From contig JALHDH010000036.1 of NCBI GenBank assembly GCA_022839105.1, positions 1 to 26,813 on the forward strand: a stretch of DNA of 26,813 nt, in the 5' to 3' direction. This document shows positions 1 to 6,609 of the stretch, in pieces. This stretch comes from a bacterium (GTDB lineage: Bacteria > Vulcanimicrobiota > Xenobia > Xenobiales > Xenobiaceae). Every line of letters starts with the position of its first letter. Position 1 is the first letter of the stretch. Under the pieces are notes generated by a model. It ran no database searches. It was given only the letters and a program-made list of their open reading frames with translations, and was not told the origin of the DNA. Made by a program: the position numbers and the translations under genes.

Positions 1-702
1 CTACCCCCAGAGAGCGGGGTGCCACCAGGCCCGCAGAAGGTCGATGAGGGTGCGCACCACGACCCTGGGGTTGGCGCCCCAGGCTCGGCCTGAGCGTCGG
101 GGGTGGTGCTCGATCGGCACCTCGGCATAGGCCATCCCTCGGCGCACCGCTTTGAGGAGGACCTCGACGGGCAGGCACAGTTCCCTCGAGCGGAACTCGA
201 CCTCCAGGACGTCCCGCCGGTACAGGACGACCGAGTCCACGTCCCGCACCTGAAGGCCCCACAGCGTTCGAATCAAGAAGTTGAACCCCCAGGAGGCCAG
301 TCGGCGCGGGAGTGGATCGCGTCGGGGCTGGCGTCGGCCCAGGACCACCGGGAAATCCTGGTGCCGCAAGAGTCTGGGGATCTGGTCGGCGCGGACCTGC
401 CCGTCCGCAGGCAGGAAGACGACCCATTCTCCCCGGGCGCTGGAGTACAGGGTCTTGAGAGCCTGGGCCACGCCGCGGTTGGTGGGGTGGCTCAGGGCGC
501 GAAGCTGGGGATGGCGCGTCTGGAGCTGGCCCAGGATCAGAGGGGTCTGGTCCAGGCTGCCATCGTCACAGACCAGGACCTCGAATGAGCGTCCCAGTTC
601 TTCGAGGACCCGGAAGGTCTCCTCGACCGTGGTCTCCAGGCTGTCCTGTTCCTGGTAGACGGGGATGACGACCGAGAGGTGGGGACGGGAGGAGGTCCTC
701 AA
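1..702 (-). CDS. Family 2 glycosyltransferase (dolichol-phosphate mannosyltransferase-like)
   Basis: This 233-residue protein probably transfers a sugar from a nucleotide-sugar donor to a lipid or glycan acceptor at the inner face of the membrane. The N-terminus has the GT-A opening VVIPVYQEQ (residues 11-19), followed by the nucleotide-binding acidic pair in LVCDDGS (D46, D47) and a PADG stretch around D100 at the place of the metal-binding motif. The length fits short DPM1/DPG-synthase-like members, and I see no C-terminal membrane segments. The start is TTG at 702: no ATG lies upstream in frame, and an AAGGGG Shine-Dalgarno sits five to six bases before it, over the TAA of the upstream gene. 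It is therefore likely co-transcribed and coupled to the radical SAM gene at 712-2169. The stop codon is the first three bases of the window. The acceptor cannot be deduced. Confidence 0.85.
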   Translation of the reverse strand: MRTSSRPHLSVVIPVYQEQDSLETTVEETFRVLEELGRSFEVLVCDDGSLDQTPLILGQLQTRHPQLRALSHPTNRGVAQALKTLYSSARGEWVVFLPADGQVRADQIPRLLRHQDFPVVLGRRQPRRDPLPRRLASWGFNFLIRTLWGLQVRDVDSVVLYRRDVLEVEFRSRELCLPVEVLLKAVRRGMAYAEVPIEHHPRRSGRAWGANPRVVVRTLIDLLRAWWHPALWG

Positions 703-711
703 GCCGACCCC

Positions 712-2169
712 TTAGATCCGTCTTCCGGCGGCGTTCATCAACTGCAGCTTGGCGATGGCCAGTCCGCCCTGAGCGATGCGCTGAACCTCCTTGAGATTGG
801 AGACCCGGGCCAGGGTGCGCAGGACCTTGCGGGGGTTGAAGTAGAACTTGCGGTTGACCTCCTTGAAGATCCGCAGCAGCTCGTCCTTGCTCATGTGCTG
901 GGTCCAGACCGTGGGGATCCGGGCGGCCAGCTCGGGAGTCGGGTCCCGCATGAAGTCGCTCCAGACCCCTTCTTCCCAAAGCCCCAGCCGGGCTCCCTCC
1001 TTCCACAGGGGGGTGTGGGGATAGGGGCTGGTGATCGCGTAGACCACGTAGTCCGGATCCAGTTCATTGACGAAGTCGATGGTCCGGTAGATGTCCTCCC
1101 GGCTCCGCTCGACCGGCGTGCCGATCATGATGTAGGCGCACGAGGTCAGGTCCAGCTCACGGCACCACTTGAAGACCTGGCGAACGTGCTCGAGCTTGAC
1201 GAAGGTCTTGCCCAGCGCCTGCAGCCCTTCCACCGTGCCGGTCTCGACGCCGAAGTGGCCCTTGGTGCAGCCGGACTCCCTGGCCCGCTCCAGGGAGGCG
1301 TAGGTGGTGGCGTTGACGGTGGCCTTGTATCCCCAGGCCATCTTGACTCCCCTGCGCAGGATCTCGTCGGCGATGGCGATCACCCGGCTGGCCGGAGCGT
1401 TGAAGATGTCGTCGACGAACTGGACCTCCTGGATTCCCATCGCCAGGCAGTGCTCCATCTCATCGACCACGTCCTCGGGGGTACGGGTGCTGAAGGCCGA
1501 GGTCGACAGGCAGAACTTGCATCCTTGGGGGCATCCTCGGGTCGTGGCCATGGTGGTGGCGACCAGGCCGGTCATCCCCGGAGTGTAGTATTGGGTGAGG
1601 TCGACGCCGCTCCGGTCCGGATAGGGCAGGTGGGAGAGATCCTTGAGGATGGGGCGCGCCGGGTTGCGGACCACCGTTCCGTCGGGTTCGTTGTAGTACA
1701 CCCCGGCGACCTCGTGGCGCGGCCGTCTTCCGGCCAGGGCGTCCACCCATTCGCCGAAGGTCACCTCGGCGTCCCGGTCCAGGACGATCGAGTCCACGTG
1801 GGGCAATCGGATGGCCTCCTCCGGGAAGCTGATCGCGTGAGGGCCGCCCACCGTGACATGGATGCCGGGGTCCACCTGCTTGGTGACCTCGGCGCATTGG
1901 CGCACGTCGATCAGGTTGTGGGTCATGGCCGTGATCCCGACCACGTCGGGGCCAAACTCGCGAATCCGGCGCTCGATTGCGGCGAAGCCCAGAAGATCCG
2001 CGTTGGGATCCACGATCATGACCTCGTGGTCGGTGTTGGCCTTGAGCCAGGCTGACAGGTACATGATCCCCAGCGGTGGGAACAGGTGCTGGTCCTTCCC
2101 GTTGAAGATGTCCGGGACCCCGCACCAGATCGAGTTGATCCGGGGCGCGTTGATCAGAAGAACCTTCAT
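712..2169 (-). CDS. B12-binding domain radical SAM protein
   Basis: This 485-residue protein has the two-part layout of cobalamin-dependent radical SAM enzymes. Residues 1-140 look like the Rossmann-like B12-binding domain (MKVLLINAPR start, PPLGIMYLSAWL, VGGPHA). Residues about 200-400 are the radical SAM barrel with the cluster-binding C213-x3-C217-x2-C220 in RGCPQGCKFC, and the GVETG and YIMIGTP stretches that usually follow. The B12 domain lacks an obvious DxHxxG motif, as is common in this superfamily. Such enzymes catalyse methylations, ring contractions and other radical steps on lipids, porphyrins and natural products; the substrate here is unknown. I chose ATG at 2169 because GGAGG lies six to nine bases upstream and the B12 domain begins exactly there. 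A candidate promoter lies at 2244-2271. The glycosyltransferase follows after 9 bases, so the two probably work on the same product. Confidence 0.88.
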   Translation of the reverse strand: MKVLLINAPRINSIWCGVPDIFNGKDQHLFPPLGIMYLSAWLKANTDHEVMIVDPNADLLGFAAIERRIREFGPDVVGITAMTHNLIDVRQCAEVTKQVDPGIHVTVGGPHAISFPEEAIRLPHVDSIVLDRDAEVTFGEWVDALAGRRPRHEVAGVYYNEPDGTVVRNPARPILKDLSHLPYPDRSGVDLTQYYTPGMTGLVATTMATTRGCPQGCKFCLSTSAFSTRTPEDVVDEMEHCLAMGIQEVQFVDDIFNAPASRVIAIADEILRRGVKMAWGYKATVNATTYASLERARESGCTKGHFGVETGTVEGLQALGKTFVKLEHVRQVFKWCRELDLTSCAYIMIGTPVERSREDIYRTIDFVNELDPDYVVYAITSPYPHTPLWKEGARLGLWEEGVWSDFMRDPTPELAARIPTVWTQHMSKDELLRIFKEVNRKFYFNPRKVLRTLARVSNLKEVQRIAQGGLAIAKLQLMNAAGRRI

Positions 2170-2243
2170 TCCCGTCCTCCGTGCCTGGCTGTGCCGGCTC
2201 TCCGGGGCCGATCCGGCCCGGGGAGCCACCTGCATTTTCAGCG

Positions 2244-2271
2244 ATTGTAGCAGAACCCCGCTCCCGGGGAA
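2244..2271 (-). promoter_or_regulatory. Candidate sigma70-type promoter for the radical SAM/glycosyltransferase pair
   Basis: Reading the minus strand, a TACAAT box (2249-2244) lies 16 bases after TTCCCC (2271-2266), which matches the -35 consensus poorly. Transcription would begin near 2237, giving a leader of about 68 bases before the ATG at 2169. The rest of the divergent gap (2170-2415) holds a 7-bp inverted repeat, GGATCTT (2298-2304) / AAGATCC (2316-2322), of unknown role. I see no clear promoter for the plus-strand gene at 2416. Confidence 0.4.
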
Positions 2272-2415
2272 GGGTCGGGCGGCGCCGAGTGTTCACCGGA
2301 TCTTCATCTTCTGGAAAGATCCAGCCTCCCGGATCCCAGATCCTGCACAGAAAGGCCGGGCATGCTGGGGCCAGGCCCCGGGAAGAGCGGGCCTGAAGGA
2401 AGGAGAACCCTCAAG

Positions 2416-2868
2416 ATGCGGAATCGCCGTCATCCCGCCCTGCTCCTGGCCGGCACCCCGGAAGTCCTCTACTGGCCCCGTGTCCCCCTGGAGGTGGCCG
2501 GTGAGGTCCTGGTCCCGGATGTCCTGCTTCGGGTTCGCACGGGCGAGCGGGTGGACTGGGTGCTGGTCGAAGTGGACGAGGGCGGGGCCATCAGCCCTGA
2601 CAGCCTTCGGCGGGAAGCGGCGCTGGGGCTCCCCACCCTGCGCCTGACCGACAAGGACATCCTCAGCGCGTCCTTCGTCGACCGCCTGGTCCGCGGGGTC
2701 CAACGCCTTCTGGGCCTGCAGGAACTGGGCTATCGCGGGCCCTCGGGTCGGGGGACCCTGGAGGCCTTGGACCTGCCGGTTTCGAGAAGGCGGGGGGCCG
2801 GTCGAGAGCCCCGAGGGGGCCTCCGGGATCGGAAGGCCCTTTCTTTCCAGGCTCCTGTTCTGCCATAA
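2416..2868 (+). CDS. Small PD-(D/E)XK nuclease-fold-like protein (DUF559/Vsr-like)
   Basis: This protein has 150 residues. Its core matches the pattern of DUF559/DUF2726-type restriction-endonuclease-fold proteins: a strand ending in D35 (VLVPDVLLRV), then VLVEVDEG with E52 and D54, then PDSLRREAALGLPTLRLTDKD, which resembles the D..R...L...G...LR....DI signature after the active site. The E-x-D in place of E-x-K also occurs in that group. The C-terminal 40 residues are Arg/Gly-rich and probably disordered. The ATG at 2416 has AAGGAG about ten bases upstream; a longer start at 2362 is possible but adds only low-complexity sequence. The gene is divergent from the radical SAM gene at 2169 and lies 70 bases before the second one. 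The fold is inferred from motif spacing, and the cellular role is unknown. Confidence 0.62.
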   Translation: MRNRRHPALLLAGTPEVLYWPRVPLEVAGEVLVPDVLLRVRTGERVDWVLVEVDEGGAISPDSLRREAALGLPTLRLTDKDILSASFVDRLVRGVQRLLGLQELGYRGPSGRGTLEALDLPVSRRRGAGREPRGGLRDRKALSFQAPVLP

Positions 2869-2938
2869 TGGGCCCCGGGAGCCGCCGGACCTTGGCCCTG
2901 GGAGGCTCACCCGTCGGTTTTTCCCGTGGAGGCAGGCT

Positions 2939-4558
2939 TTGGAGGCAGCAGACCGGCACCTGGATCCGACCCCGTGGATGCGTCATGCCGGTCCCGAGGC
3001 CCGCAGGATCCGTCCGGGCCCCGGAGACCGACGCCTCAACCTGGGGTTGATCTCGCTGTACGATGTCGAGAACAACGCTGTGAGGGTGCTGGCTGCCTGC
3101 ACCCGGGCGGCAGGCTATCGGACCGTCGAAATCTACTTCAAGGACTGGGTGAACAACTCCCTGGAGTGGCCCCGGCCCCAGGAACTGGCCAACCTGGTCC
3201 GCCTGGTCCGCGAGCACGACCTCGGGCTGGTGGGGATCTCGGTGCGCGCCTCGGCCTACCACAAGGTGGCGGCCCGGTTGACCGAGACCTTGCGCGCGCA
3301 CTGTCCGGGGTTGAGGATCATGTGGGGTGGGACCCACGCCATCCTGGACCCGGACAGATGCCTGGAGCAGGCCGACCTGGTCTGCCGCGGAGAGGGCGAG
3401 ATCACCCTCGTCCAACTTCTGGACCGGCTCTCTGCGGGAGCGGAAATCTCGGACCTGCCGGGACTGTACGTCCGACAGGGGGATCAGATCTTCCGGAATC
3501 CCGTGGGCCCCACCATCCAGGCCCTCGACGAGCTTCCCTTCCGGGACTATACCTCGCCCGACAAGTACTTCTTGATGGGCCGCTCGGTGCGTCAGGGCGA
3601 TCCGATGGTCTCGGACCCTTGTTTCCAGATGATGAATTCGCGGGGGTGTGTCTTCAAATGCTCGTATTGCTACAATTCTGAGCTCTCCGAGCTGTACAGG
3701 GGGCAGGGTCGCTACTACCGGACCCGCAGCGTCGATTCGGTGCTTCGCGAGATCCGCCAGGCCCGCCAGGTCTTTCCCCGCATGAAGCGGGTTCGTTTCG
3801 ACGACGAGGTCTTCTTGTTCTCCAAAGCCTGGTATGACGAGTTCACCCGTCGCTACCCCGAGGAGGTCGGCCTTCCCTTCGAGATCTTCATCGAACCCAA
3901 GCTGGTTCACGAAGAGCTCTTCACCCGCCTGCGCGATTGCGGGCTGGAAGTGGTGTACATGGGCATCCAGAACACCCACCGGGTCACCCATGAACTCTAC
4001 GATCGGCACGTGACCGACCAGAAGATCATGGAGTGCGTGGACCTGTTTTTTCGACTGGGCCTGGACGCCCGCTACCAGGTGATCCTGGACGACGTCGAGT
4101 CCACCTGGGAGGACAAGCGCCACCTCTTCGAGCTCTTGATGGGCTTCCCCCGAGGGTATTTCCAGCTCTACCTCTTCAGCATCGTGGTCTTCCCCAACAC
4201 CAGGCTGGCCCGAAGGCTGCTGGCCGAAGGCAGGATCACCGAGGCCGATCTGGAGGGGGAGCGCAACAAGACCTTCCAGCAGATCCGGGTCAGCCTGAAC
4301 TATCCCCGCCCCCCGGAGGACCTGTTCTGGGCCGCCATGCTGGTCCTGATCACCAAGGACTTCCTGCCTTCCCGCCTGCTGTACTGGATGGCCGGGAATC
4401 GGTTCCTGCAGCGGAACCCGCGCCTGGTGGCCTGGTTCGCCCAGGGGTGCAACCTGGTCAAGATGGTGGGGGTGGTCCTGGGGATGCTGCGCCGGGGCGA
4501 GATGAGCTGGACCCTGGTGCGCCGCTGGGCCAATCCCCGTTCCATGATCACCCAATGA
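2939..4558 (+). CDS. B12-binding domain radical SAM protein (second, distinct)
   Basis: This is a 539-residue protein. Residues about 33-165 form a B12-binding-like domain (LNLGLISLYDVENNAVRVLA, LGLVGISVRAS, IMWGGTHAI, RGEGE). The radical SAM cluster cysteines are C237, C241 and C244 in RGCVFKCSYC. The C-terminal half holds further barrel strands (VYMGIQ) and ends in a hydrophobic, Arg-rich region around residues 460-530 that may associate with the membrane. I chose TTG at 2939 because a perfect GGAGG lies six bases before it; ATG at 2978 is the alternative and removes 13 residues. It shares only domain layout with the enzyme at 712-2169, so it is not a recent duplicate. The reaction is unknown; methylation or oxidative rearrangement of a lipid or glycan intermediate is possible. 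A CATAAT box at 2864-2869 lacks a good -35. Confidence 0.87.
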   Translation: MEAADRHLDPTPWMRHAGPEARRIRPGPGDRRLNLGLISLYDVENNAVRVLAACTRAAGYRTVEIYFKDWVNNSLEWPRPQELANLVRLVREHDLGLVGISVRASAYHKVAARLTETLRAHCPGLRIMWGGTHAILDPDRCLEQADLVCRGEGEITLVQLLDRLSAGAEISDLPGLYVRQGDQIFRNPVGPTIQALDELPFRDYTSPDKYFLMGRSVRQGDPMVSDPCFQMMNSRGCVFKCSYCYNSELSELYRGQGRYYRTRSVDSVLREIRQARQVFPRMKRVRFDDEVFLFSKAWYDEFTRRYPEEVGLPFEIFIEPKLVHEELFTRLRDCGLEVVYMGIQNTHRVTHELYDRHVTDQKIMECVDLFFRLGLDARYQVILDDVESTWEDKRHLFELLMGFPRGYFQLYLFSIVVFPNTRLARRLLAEGRITEADLEGERNKTFQQIRVSLNYPRPPEDLFWAAMLVLITKDFLPSRLLYWMAGNRFLQRNPRLVAWFAQGCNLVKMVGVVLGMLRRGEMSWTLVRRWANPRSMITQ

Positions 4559-4708
4559 CCCTGCTTGATCCAGGACAAGGAATTCGCCCTCTCCAGGGCG
4601 CATCATGCGTTGGAATCCGCAACCAGTCCAGACGCTGGAGCCCGAAGGGGCCTCAAGGCCCCCGGCTGCCGGCGGCCAAGGACTGACCGCGATCGGGGAG
4701 AGCTTGAA
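4559..4708 (+). promoter_or_regulatory. Upstream region of hcp with a weak FNR/CRP-like site and two hairpins
   Basis: The 150-bp gap holds TTGATCCAGGACAA (4565-4578), whose outer CTTG/CAAG arms resemble the TTGAT-N4-ATCAA consensus of FNR/CRP-type regulators but whose inner positions are not symmetric. Two short perfect hairpins follow: CGCCCT/AGGGCG (4585-4600) and GGGGCC/GGCCCC with a TCAA loop (4647-4662). Neither has a T-tract. Regulators of the FNR/HcpR type commonly control hcp genes, so the site is worth noting, but the match is weak. Confidence 0.25.
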
Positions 4709-6364
4709 ATGTCGATGTTCTGTTACCAGTGCGAGCAGACGTCCCAGGGGACCGGCTGCGTCACCTTCGGAGTCTGCGGGAAGGATCCCGAGACCGCTGC
4801 CCTTCAGGACCTTCTGGTGCATGCCGCCATGGGCCTGGCGAGCTGGGCGGACCGCCTCGAGGCCCTGGGGGAGCACCATCGGGCCGCAACGGAGTACGTC
4901 CTGGAAGCCCTGTTCACCACGGTCACCAACGTGAACTTCGATCCCGAACGCCTGGCGGGGATCCTGCGCGAGGGTGCCGAGCTGCGCGACGAGGTCCGCC
5001 AGAAATACAATTCCCTGTGTCTGGCTCGCGGCCTGAAGCCGGAGCAGCCGGTCGGTCCGGCCGCCTGGACCCCCGCTCCCACCCTTGAGGGCCTGATTCG
5101 ACAGGGCGAGGAGGTCTCCATCCCCCATCGGATGGACCGTCTGGGCAAGGACCTGGTCGGCTTGGGCGAGCTGCTCCTGTACGGGTTGAAGGGGACCGCG
5201 GCCTATGCCGTCCACGCCCGTATCCTGGGCCAGCAGGACGCCGAGGTGGATCGCTACTTCCTGGGCGAGATGCGCTTCCTGGCTGAGGGCGGGTTCGAGG
5301 TGGGCGACCTTCTGGCCCGCTGCCTGCGCTGTGGCGAGTGGAACCTCAAGGTCATGGAGCTTCTCGACCGCGCCAACACAGGTGCCTATGGGCATCCGGT
5401 GCCGACTCCGGTCCGCATCACCCCCATCAAGGGCAAAGCGATCGTGGTCTCCGGGCATGACCTGAAGGACCTCGAGGAGCTTCTCAAGCAGACCGAGGGC
5501 AAGGGCATCAACATCTACACCCACGGTGAGATGCTGCCGGCCCACGGCTATCCCGGATTGAAGAAGTACCCTCATCTGGTCGGCAACTACGGTGGCGCCT
5601 GGCAGGATCAGGCCCGCGAGTTCGATGCCTTCCCGGGCGCGATCCTCATGACCACCAACTGCATCCAGAAGCCCAAGGAGACCTACAAGGCCCGCATCTT
5701 CACCACGGGCCTGGTGGCCTGGCCGGGCGTGACCCACTGCCCGAGTCACGACTTCTCGGAGGTGATCCAGGCTGCCCTGGAGGCCCCCGGCTTCCCCGAG
5801 GACGCCCCCGAGAAGACCGTCCTGGTGGGCTTCGGCCACAACGCCGTGCTGAGCGTGGCCGACCAGGTCATCGCGGCCGTGAAGTCCGGTGCGATCCGTC
5901 ACTTCTTCCTGATCGGGGGCTGCGACGGAGCCAAGCTGGGTCGGGACTACTACACCGAGATGGCGGCTTCGGTTCCCAAGGATGCGGTGATCCTGACGCT
6001 GGCCTGCGGCAAGTACCGCTTCTATGACCAGGAGTTCGGAACCATCGGCGGGATCCCGCGTCTGCTGGACATGGGACAGTGCAACGATGCCTACAGCGCC
6101 ATCCGCGTCGCAGGCGCCCTGGCCGAGGCCTTCGGCTGCACCGTGAACGACCTGCCCTTGTCGCTGATCCTGTCCTGGTATGAGCAGAAGGCGGTGTGCA
6201 TCCTGCTGACACTGCTGCACCTGGGGATCAAGAACATCCGCCTGGGACCCAGCCTCCCGGCCTTCCTGACGCCTCCGGTCGTCCAGGTCCTGGTCGAGAA
6301 GTTCGGCCTGACTCCCATCGGTTCGGTCCAGGCGGATCTCGAGGCCTGCCTGACCCCTGCCTGA
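4709..6364 (+). CDS. hcp: Hybrid cluster protein (hydroxylamine reductase / S-nitrosylase family), [4Fe-4S] class
   Basis: This 551-residue cytoplasmic iron-sulfur protein reduces nitric oxide or hydroxylamine in nitrosative-stress defence and can act in protein S-nitrosylation. The N-terminal cysteines C5-x2-C8-x8-C17-x5-C23 have the spacing of the strict-anaerobe class that binds a [4Fe-4S] cubane, not the enterobacterial [2Fe-2S] form. All expected hybrid-cluster ligands are present, by comparison with Desulfovibrio Hcp: H250, E274, C318, C405 (GGCDGAK), C433 (ACGKYRFY), C458 (GQCND) and E492 (WYEQKA). The start at 4709 is set by GGGGAG eight bases upstream and by the family's usual N-terminus; ATG at 4715 is a minor alternative. 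No hcr reductase gene is adjacent, so the electron donor is encoded elsewhere. The gene appears monocistronic, ending in two hairpins. Confidence 0.97.
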   Translation: MSMFCYQCEQTSQGTGCVTFGVCGKDPETAALQDLLVHAAMGLASWADRLEALGEHHRAATEYVLEALFTTVTNVNFDPERLAGILREGAELRDEVRQKYNSLCLARGLKPEQPVGPAAWTPAPTLEGLIRQGEEVSIPHRMDRLGKDLVGLGELLLYGLKGTAAYAVHARILGQQDAEVDRYFLGEMRFLAEGGFEVGDLLARCLRCGEWNLKVMELLDRANTGAYGHPVPTPVRITPIKGKAIVVSGHDLKDLEELLKQTEGKGINIYTHGEMLPAHGYPGLKKYPHLVGNYGGAWQDQAREFDAFPGAILMTTNCIQKPKETYKARIFTTGLVAWPGVTHCPSHDFSEVIQAALEAPGFPEDAPEKTVLVGFGHNAVLSVADQVIAAVKSGAIRHFFLIGGCDGAKLGRDYYTEMAASVPKDAVILTLACGKYRFYDQEFGTIGGIPRLLDMGQCNDAYSAIRVAGALAEAFGCTVNDLPLSLILSWYEQKAVCILLTLLHLGIKNIRLGPSLPAFLTPPVVQVLVEKFGLTPIGSVQADLEACLTPA

Positions 6365-6391
6365 GCCGGAGTTCGGCGACCAGACTGAGCC

Positions 6392-6425
6392 TTCCGACCC
6401 GTCCGGGGAGCCGGGCGGGTCGGAA
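6392..6425 (+). terminator. Terminator-like hairpin after hcp
   Basis: A perfect 10-bp stem pairs TTCCGACCCG (6392-6401) with CGGGTCGGAA (6416-6425) around a 14-base GC-rich loop, 28 bases after the hcp stop. It lacks a T-tract, so it may stabilise the 3' end rather than terminate by itself. Confidence 0.5.
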
Positions 6426-6433
6426 GCAGGATC

Positions 6434-6475
6434 CCGGAGGGCGGGTCGCAGACCTGCCCTCCGGCTCTATTTCCC
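6434..6475 (+). terminator. Second terminator-like hairpin before the membrane cluster
   Basis: A perfect 9-bp stem pairs CCGGAGGGC (6434-6442) with GCCCTCCGG (6456-6464), followed by CTCTATTTCCC, a weakly T-rich tail. It lies just before the TATAAT box at 6478, so it separates hcp transcription from the downstream promoter. Confidence 0.5.
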
Positions 6476-6483
6476 GCTATAAT
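6454..6483 (+). promoter_or_regulatory. Candidate promoter for the membrane-protein cluster
   Basis: A perfect TATAAT at 6478-6483 stands out in this GC-rich sequence. The best -35 candidate, CTGCCC (6454-6459, 18-base spacing), is weak and overlaps the 3' arm of the preceding hairpin. Transcription would start near 6490, leaving a leader of about 120 bases before the ATG at 6610. Confidence 0.5.
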
Positions 6484-6512
6484 GCTGGAGACTTGGCCAG
6501 ATCTTCTTCAAC

Positions 6513-6536
6513 TCCGAGCGCCGTGAAGCGCTCGGA
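6513..6536 (+). promoter_or_regulatory. Leader-RNA hairpin upstream of the GT-C-like gene
   Basis: TCCGAGCGC (6513-6521) pairs perfectly with GCGCTCGGA (6528-6536) around a six-base loop, about 23 bases into the predicted leader. It is followed by ATCTGTTTG, a partial T-tract. It could be an attenuator, a 5' stabiliser or chance. A GTG at 6523, in frame with the downstream gene, lies inside this hairpin but I do not favour it as a start. Confidence 0.35.
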
Positions 6537-6609
6537 ATCTGTTTGCCTGCCGGCCTGGCGTCGGGTTCTTCCCCGTCCCTTGCGCGACATGCCCTGCGGA
6601 TTCGGAACC

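Noticed and set aside
2864..2869. CATAAT as the -10 of a promoter for the second radical SAM gene
   Set aside because: The hexamer at the right distance for a -35 (TTCTTT) matches only in its first two bases, and the box overlaps the upstream stop codon, so it could be chance.
1..4558. A complete natural-product or defence cluster at the left end
   Set aside because: Only enzymes of broad families are present, with no peptide precursor, transporter or toxin-like gene. The neighbours to the left are not visible.
4585..4662. Two short perfect hairpins before hcp as terminators
   Set aside because: Stems are only six base pairs and no T-tract follows. They are noted only as structure in the leader or intergenic region.
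2663..6220. A very long open frame on the minus strand, antisense to the second radical SAM gene and hcp
   Set aside because: Its composition is Gly/Gln/Asp/His-rich with no recognisable domain, and it mirrors two well-supported genes. Long antisense frames are expected in GC-rich coding DNA.
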